Origin: an uncultured Eubacterium sp. | GTDB lineage: Bacteria > Bacillota > Clostridia > Lachnospirales > Lachnospiraceae | Direction of reading: 5' to 3' | Length of the DNA: 16,723 nt | Assembly (NCBI GenBank): GCA_934358495.1 | Contig: CAKRKO010000058.1 | Span: 1-16,723, forward strand | Part shown: piece after piece, positions 14,165 through 16,723 of the stretch | Layout of the letters: the number at the start of each line of letters is the position of its first letter | How positions within the stretch are numbered: position 1 is the stretch's first letter | Translations under genes and position numbers: made by a program | Notes under the pieces: model-generated | The model's input: only the letters and a program-made list of their open reading frames with translations | Databases searched by the model: none | Told to the model about the DNA's origin: nothing

Positions 14165-15484
14165 TTAAGCAGGAAATATTATTTTTATTTCCGTTCCTTT
14201 TCCAAGTTCACTCTCTATTTTTAACTCAGCTTTATGCATTACTGCAATGTGTTTTACAATCGCAAGACCCAAACCGGTTCCACCTGTCTGCTTAGATCTG
14301 CTTTTATCCACACGATAGAAACGTTCAAAAATACGCTCCTGATCTTCCTTGGATACGCCAATTCCGGTATCTTTTACCGACACAAACGGATGACCATTTT
14401 CCTCACCGATCGTGACATTCACAGAACCGCCAACACAATTGTATCGAATGGCATTATCACACAGATTATAAATCAGCTCATCCATCATACGGCGATTGGC
14501 CTGGATTACTTCACTTGCACCTTTCACTCGAACAACCACCTGGTGTTTATTGGCCTGCATTTCCAACATATCCTGACAATTCAATGCCATCTCATACAAA
14601 TCCACCGATTCTTTATCCACACACTCTTCCACGGAATCAAGCTGTGACAGGCGCAAAATATCATTGATCAATGTCAGCAGACGCTGAGAACTTTTATGGA
14701 TTTCCCCTGCAAAACGTACGGTATCTTCACCCTGTGCGATCCCGGATTCGATCAGTTCTGCATACCCGGAAATGGACGTCAGTGGTGTTTTCAGCTCATG
14801 GGATACATTTGCGGTAAATTCCTGCCGCATCTTTGAATTTCGTTTCAATTCCCGATGCTGCTGATTGATTGTCTCAATAAATGGCTGAATCTCCGGATAT
14901 GTCTGCATTTCACTTACTTTTTCCACATCCACAGCCAACATTTCAATTGGTTCAATAAACCGTTTTGTCATAATATGTCCCAAAACCAGACATAATACAA
15001 AAATCACTGCAAAAATACCTATACACTCTGGCACCAGATATGTACACATTTTTGCTACATACGGAATATCTCTGGACACACGGATAATGCAGCCATTATC
15101 CAGCTTTTCCGCATAATAAAAAGACAGTGTTCCGATGGTATTGGAACGTCTCGTTGCCTTTCCTTCACCTTCTTTTATTGCCTGCTGAACCTCCGGTCGT
15201 TCCATATGATTTTCCATCTTGCTGGCATTGCCTTTACTTTCATAAAGCACACTTCCGTCTGCACTGACCAACGTAATGCGCAAACCATCTGCATTTGCAT
15301 CATAATTCTGTTCCAATGTGTCAACAATGTAATCCGAACTTGCAAGGACATGAACATCTGTCTGCAGATCCTGGAAAATCTGCTTCTGTAACATCAAAAA
15401 ATATGCCCAGAATGTCAAGCCAATGGTCAGTAAAATGGCCAGTGCCGCAATTCCAACTAAATTTTTATGAATTTTCTTTCTCAT
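14165..15484 (-). CDS. PhoR-like membrane sensor histidine kinase
   Basis: Sensor kinase of 439 aa from the chosen start. TM1 is at about 8-31 and an extracytoplasmic sensor at about 32-147, with LRITLVSADGSVLYES (68-83) typical of PhoR-like kinases in this group. TM2 is at about 150-171, with a HAMP-like linker. HisKA has phosphoacceptor His229 in NVSHELKTPLTSISGYAE. The HATPase domain has N-box DELIYNLCDNAIRYN (335-349), G1 DTGIG (372-376), F-box FERFYRVD (386-393) and G2 GGTGLGLAIVKH (401-412). I chose the ATG at 15484 because GAGG lies eight bases upstream and the protein then starts just before TM1. An in-frame ATG at 15562 would add 26 residues but lacks a good site. The partner regulator is encoded upstream. 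Phosphate sensing is inferred from similarity only. Confidence 0.93.
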   Translation of the reverse strand: MRKKIHKNLVGIAALAILLTIGLTFWAYFLMLQKQIFQDLQTDVHVLASSDYIVDTLEQNYDANADGLRITLVSADGSVLYESKGNASKMENHMERPEVQQAIKEGEGKATRRSNTIGTLSFYYAEKLDNGCIIRVSRDIPYVAKMCTYLVPECIGIFAVIFVLCLVLGHIMTKRFIEPIEMLAVDVEKVSEMQTYPEIQPFIETINQQHRELKRNSKMRQEFTANVSHELKTPLTSISGYAELIESGIAQGEDTVRFAGEIHKSSQRLLTLINDILRLSQLDSVEECVDKESVDLYEMALNCQDMLEMQANKHQVVVRVKGASEVIQANRRMMDELIYNLCDNAIRYNCVGGSVNVTIGEENGHPFVSVKDTGIGVSKEDQERIFERFYRVDKSRSKQTGGTGLGLAIVKHIAVMHKAELKIESELGKGTEIKIIFPA

Positions 15485-15575
15485 ACTTTCTGCCTCGTCA
15501 AAAAAATATTTGTATCTTGCTTCATAAGCGAAAGCGAATTTTTTCTTCCCCATACAATTCAAGTCTTGTTTCTCA

Positions 15576-15592
15576 CCACCTGCAGGAGGTGG
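15576..15592. repeat. Hairpin between the response regulator and kinase genes
   Basis: CCACCT (15576-15581) and AGGTGG (15587-15592) pair around a 5-base loop in the 130-bp gap between the two genes. There is no U-tract, so it is not a terminator. It may tune kinase expression or be part of a dispersed repeat. Confidence 0.45.
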
Positions 15593-15614
15593 GAGTCATC
15601 TCACATCTAATATA

Positions 15615-16295
15615 TTAATTTCTAATATGGTTCAAGCTATATCCTACATTTCGAACAGTCTGAATCAATTTTCCAGACGGCCCCAGTTTCTGACGTAATG
15701 TCTTGATATGCATATCAAGCGTACGGGACTCGCCGGTAAAATCCATACCCCAGATTTCTTCCATCAGACGATCTCTGGTCAGTACAATACCCTCATTCAT
15801 AATCAGATATTTCAATAATTCATATTCTTTATAAGTCAGATCACATTTTCCCTGTGCAGTATGTACCTCATGCTTACTGTCATTCAATGTAATATCTTCA
15901 AACTCATATACTTCTTTTTTCTGAATAGAAGCACTTCTTCTCAACAGTGCTTTTACCCTTGAGATCAATTCCATCACTCCAAACGGTTTGGTCAGATAAT
16001 CATCAGCACCAAGATCCAGCCCTTTTACTTTATCCAATTCTGTCGTTTTCGCCGTTACCATAATAACCGGGACCAGGACTGTGCTGTGATTCAGACGCAT
16101 TTTTTTCAAAATCTGCAGTCCATCTTCATCCGGTAACATAATATCTAATAAAACCAAATCCGGAATCTGTTCATCCAAAGCTGCATAAAAATCCCTGGCA
16201 CATTCAAATCCATGCACTTCATAACCGGAATTTTTCAAAGCAAAACTCTCGATTTCCTGAATATTCTTATCATCTTCTACGATATAAATCATCAT
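15615..16295 (-). CDS. PhoB-like OmpR-family response regulator
   Basis: The 226-aa product from the chosen start has a receiver domain with acidic pocket Glu7-Asp8-Asp9, phosphorylation site Asp51 in LLDIMLPDEDG, Thr81 and Lys103 in TKPF. A winged helix follows at about 127-226 (LTYKEYELLKYLIMNEG, RTLDMHIKTLRQKLG, VRNVGYSL), as in PhoB/PhoP. I chose the ATG at 16295 because GAGGTGG (16308-16302) sits six bases upstream. An ATG three bases further in is equally possible, and the ATG at 16310 overlaps that ribosome binding site and is unlikely. The partner kinase gene is 130 bases downstream on the same strand. The leader contains a dispersed repeat copy (16315-16354) and a palindrome by the promoter. 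Phosphate-regulon membership is inferred. Confidence 0.93.
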   Translation of the reverse strand: MMIYIVEDDKNIQEIESFALKNSGYEVHGFECARDFYAALDEQIPDLVLLDIMLPDEDGLQILKKMRLNHSTVLVPVIMVTAKTTELDKVKGLDLGADDYLTKPFGVMELISRVKALLRRSASIQKKEVYEFEDITLNDSKHEVHTAQGKCDLTYKEYELLKYLIMNEGIVLTRDRLMEEIWGMDFTGESRTLDMHIKTLRQKLGPSGKLIQTVRNVGYSLNHIRN

Positions 16296-16314
16296 ATCTT
16301 TCCACCTCATCTAC

Positions 16315-16354
16315 GTAAAGCGGACATTCGCAATCCGCTTTCGCTACTTGCTCA
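16315..16354. repeat. Dispersed palindromic repeat, copy 2 (partial, inverted)
   Basis: Reverse-complemented, this matches 9601-9640 with only a few differences: ATGAGCAAGTAG, then CGGATTGCGAATG and TCCGCTTTAC. The inner stem AAAGCGGA/TCCGCTTT is perfect. The outer arm and second hairpin of copy 1 are missing next to the regulator ribosome binding site. It lies in the regulator 5' leader. Confidence 0.8.
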
Positions 16355-16461
16355 TTTTTTCACTATCTGGATACTTCCTTGGTTTGTTGATCCTAATTAG
16401 CTTATCTTATTTATTATTATAAATACATTCCGTAAAATAAAATCATATTCCAAGTAAATTT

Positions 16462-16491
16462 TATGTAAAAAATTTTACATACATTATACCA
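16462..16491 (-). promoter_or_regulatory. Extended -10 promoter of the PhoB-like regulator with an overlapping palindrome
   Basis: On the minus strand, TGGTATAAT (16491-16483) is an extended -10 with a perfect TATAAT. One base further downstream is the palindrome TATGTAAAA-AA-TTTTACATA (16462-16481), positioned over the expected transcription start, as a repressor operator would be. No good -35 is seen. The leader to the ATG is long (about 170 bases). Confidence 0.55.
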
Positions 16492-16506
16492 TGTATCTTA
16501 TTGCGG

Positions 16507-16704
16507 GTGGCTTAAAATTTAACGCAATATTGAGAAAGGCCTGAGTTTATCTCAGTAAGCGGCATAGACGCAGTGGCGACAGTAAATTTAAAATCCGTTT
16601 AAAAACGTAAAGAAAGAAAAAGTGGTATTTTTCCTCGGCAAGCGATTGTTAGCTGCAGAGGTAAAATACCACTTTTTCGTCCTAAATATTAAATTTTAAG
16701 CCAC
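16507..16704. repeat. 198-bp element with 16-bp terminal inverted repeats (MITE-like)
   Basis: GTGGCTTAAAATTTAA (16507-16522) and TTAAATTTTAAGCCAC (16689-16704) are exact reverse complements. Between them are a CTGAG/CTCAG hairpin (16541-16555) and a strong terminator-like stem. No open frame of interest or target-site duplication is seen. It may be a non-autonomous mobile element or the structured end of an RNA gene. With the regulator promoter and repeat copy it fills the gene-free stretch 16296-16723. Confidence 0.6.
16617..16677. terminator. Strong bidirectional terminator-like stem inside the 198-bp element
   Basis: AAAAAGTGGTATTTT (16617-16631) pairs perfectly with AAAATACCACTTTTT (16663-16677), plus CCTC/GAGG (16633-16636/16658-16661) across a T-T mismatch, with a 21-base loop. 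A and T runs on opposite sides allow termination on either strand. Confidence 0.75.
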
Positions 16705-16723
16705 AAGGCAGACTTTATTTAGC

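Noticed and set aside
15485..15562. Upstream ATG for the PhoR-like kinase adding 26 residues
   Set aside because: No good ribosome binding site, and the 15484 ATG has GAGG at correct spacing just before TM1.
16507..16704. Integron attC-like or CRISPR-like repeat
   Set aside because: No conserved core sites of attC and no repeated spacer units; only one terminal inverted repeat pair is seen.

Overview
The window looks like chromosomal DNA of an anaerobic Firmicute, most likely a Lachnospiraceae-type Clostridia (Blautia/Ruminococcus-like). This is inferred from moderately AT-rich coding DNA, strong AGGAGG-type ribosome binding sites, hairpin-plus-U-tract terminators, an xpaC-telA pair, a three-helix LCP protein and PhoR/PhoB-type two-component genes. 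No rRNA, tRNA, transposase or CRISPR array was recognised.

Layout. Positions 1-1592 (minus) hold the first 530 codons of an EF-G/TetM-like translation GTPase that runs off the left edge. A compact promoter overlapping the terminator of the next gene drives it. Positions 1799-4821 (minus) carry a Lon-like AAA+ ATPase without a protease domain, followed by an LCP-family cell-wall ligase. Upstream lies a beta-carbonic anhydrase (4902-5450, minus), separated by a terminator-like hairpin from an OmpR-type response regulator/histidine kinase pair (5536-7589, minus; ATGA overlap). A 320-bp gene-free stretch holding a multi-hairpin element follows. Then come a beta-CASP metallo-beta-lactamase-fold nuclease (7913-9511, minus), a dispersed hairpin repeat, and a DUF815-type ATPase (9727-11034, minus). 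The ATPase is divergent from an xpaC-telA operon (11233-13584, plus).

Right part. Downstream of telA are two unannotated small genes (35 and 57 codons, plus strand) with their own ribosome binding site and leader, ending in a strong convergent terminator. Opposite them is a PhoB/PhoR-like two-component system (14165-16295, minus). The last 430 bp contain its promoter, with a palindrome over the start region, and a 198-bp inverted-repeat element.

Gene cooperation. Most genes are envelope- or stress-related: two sensor kinase systems, LCP wall-polymer transfer, XpaC/TelA, and a bicarbonate-forming enzyme. The best candidate for something undescribed is the small two-gene unit at 13736-14020. 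Its leader shares three sequence words with the promoter of the adjacent response regulator, suggesting joint regulation. The structured element at 7695-7889 is the second most interesting feature.
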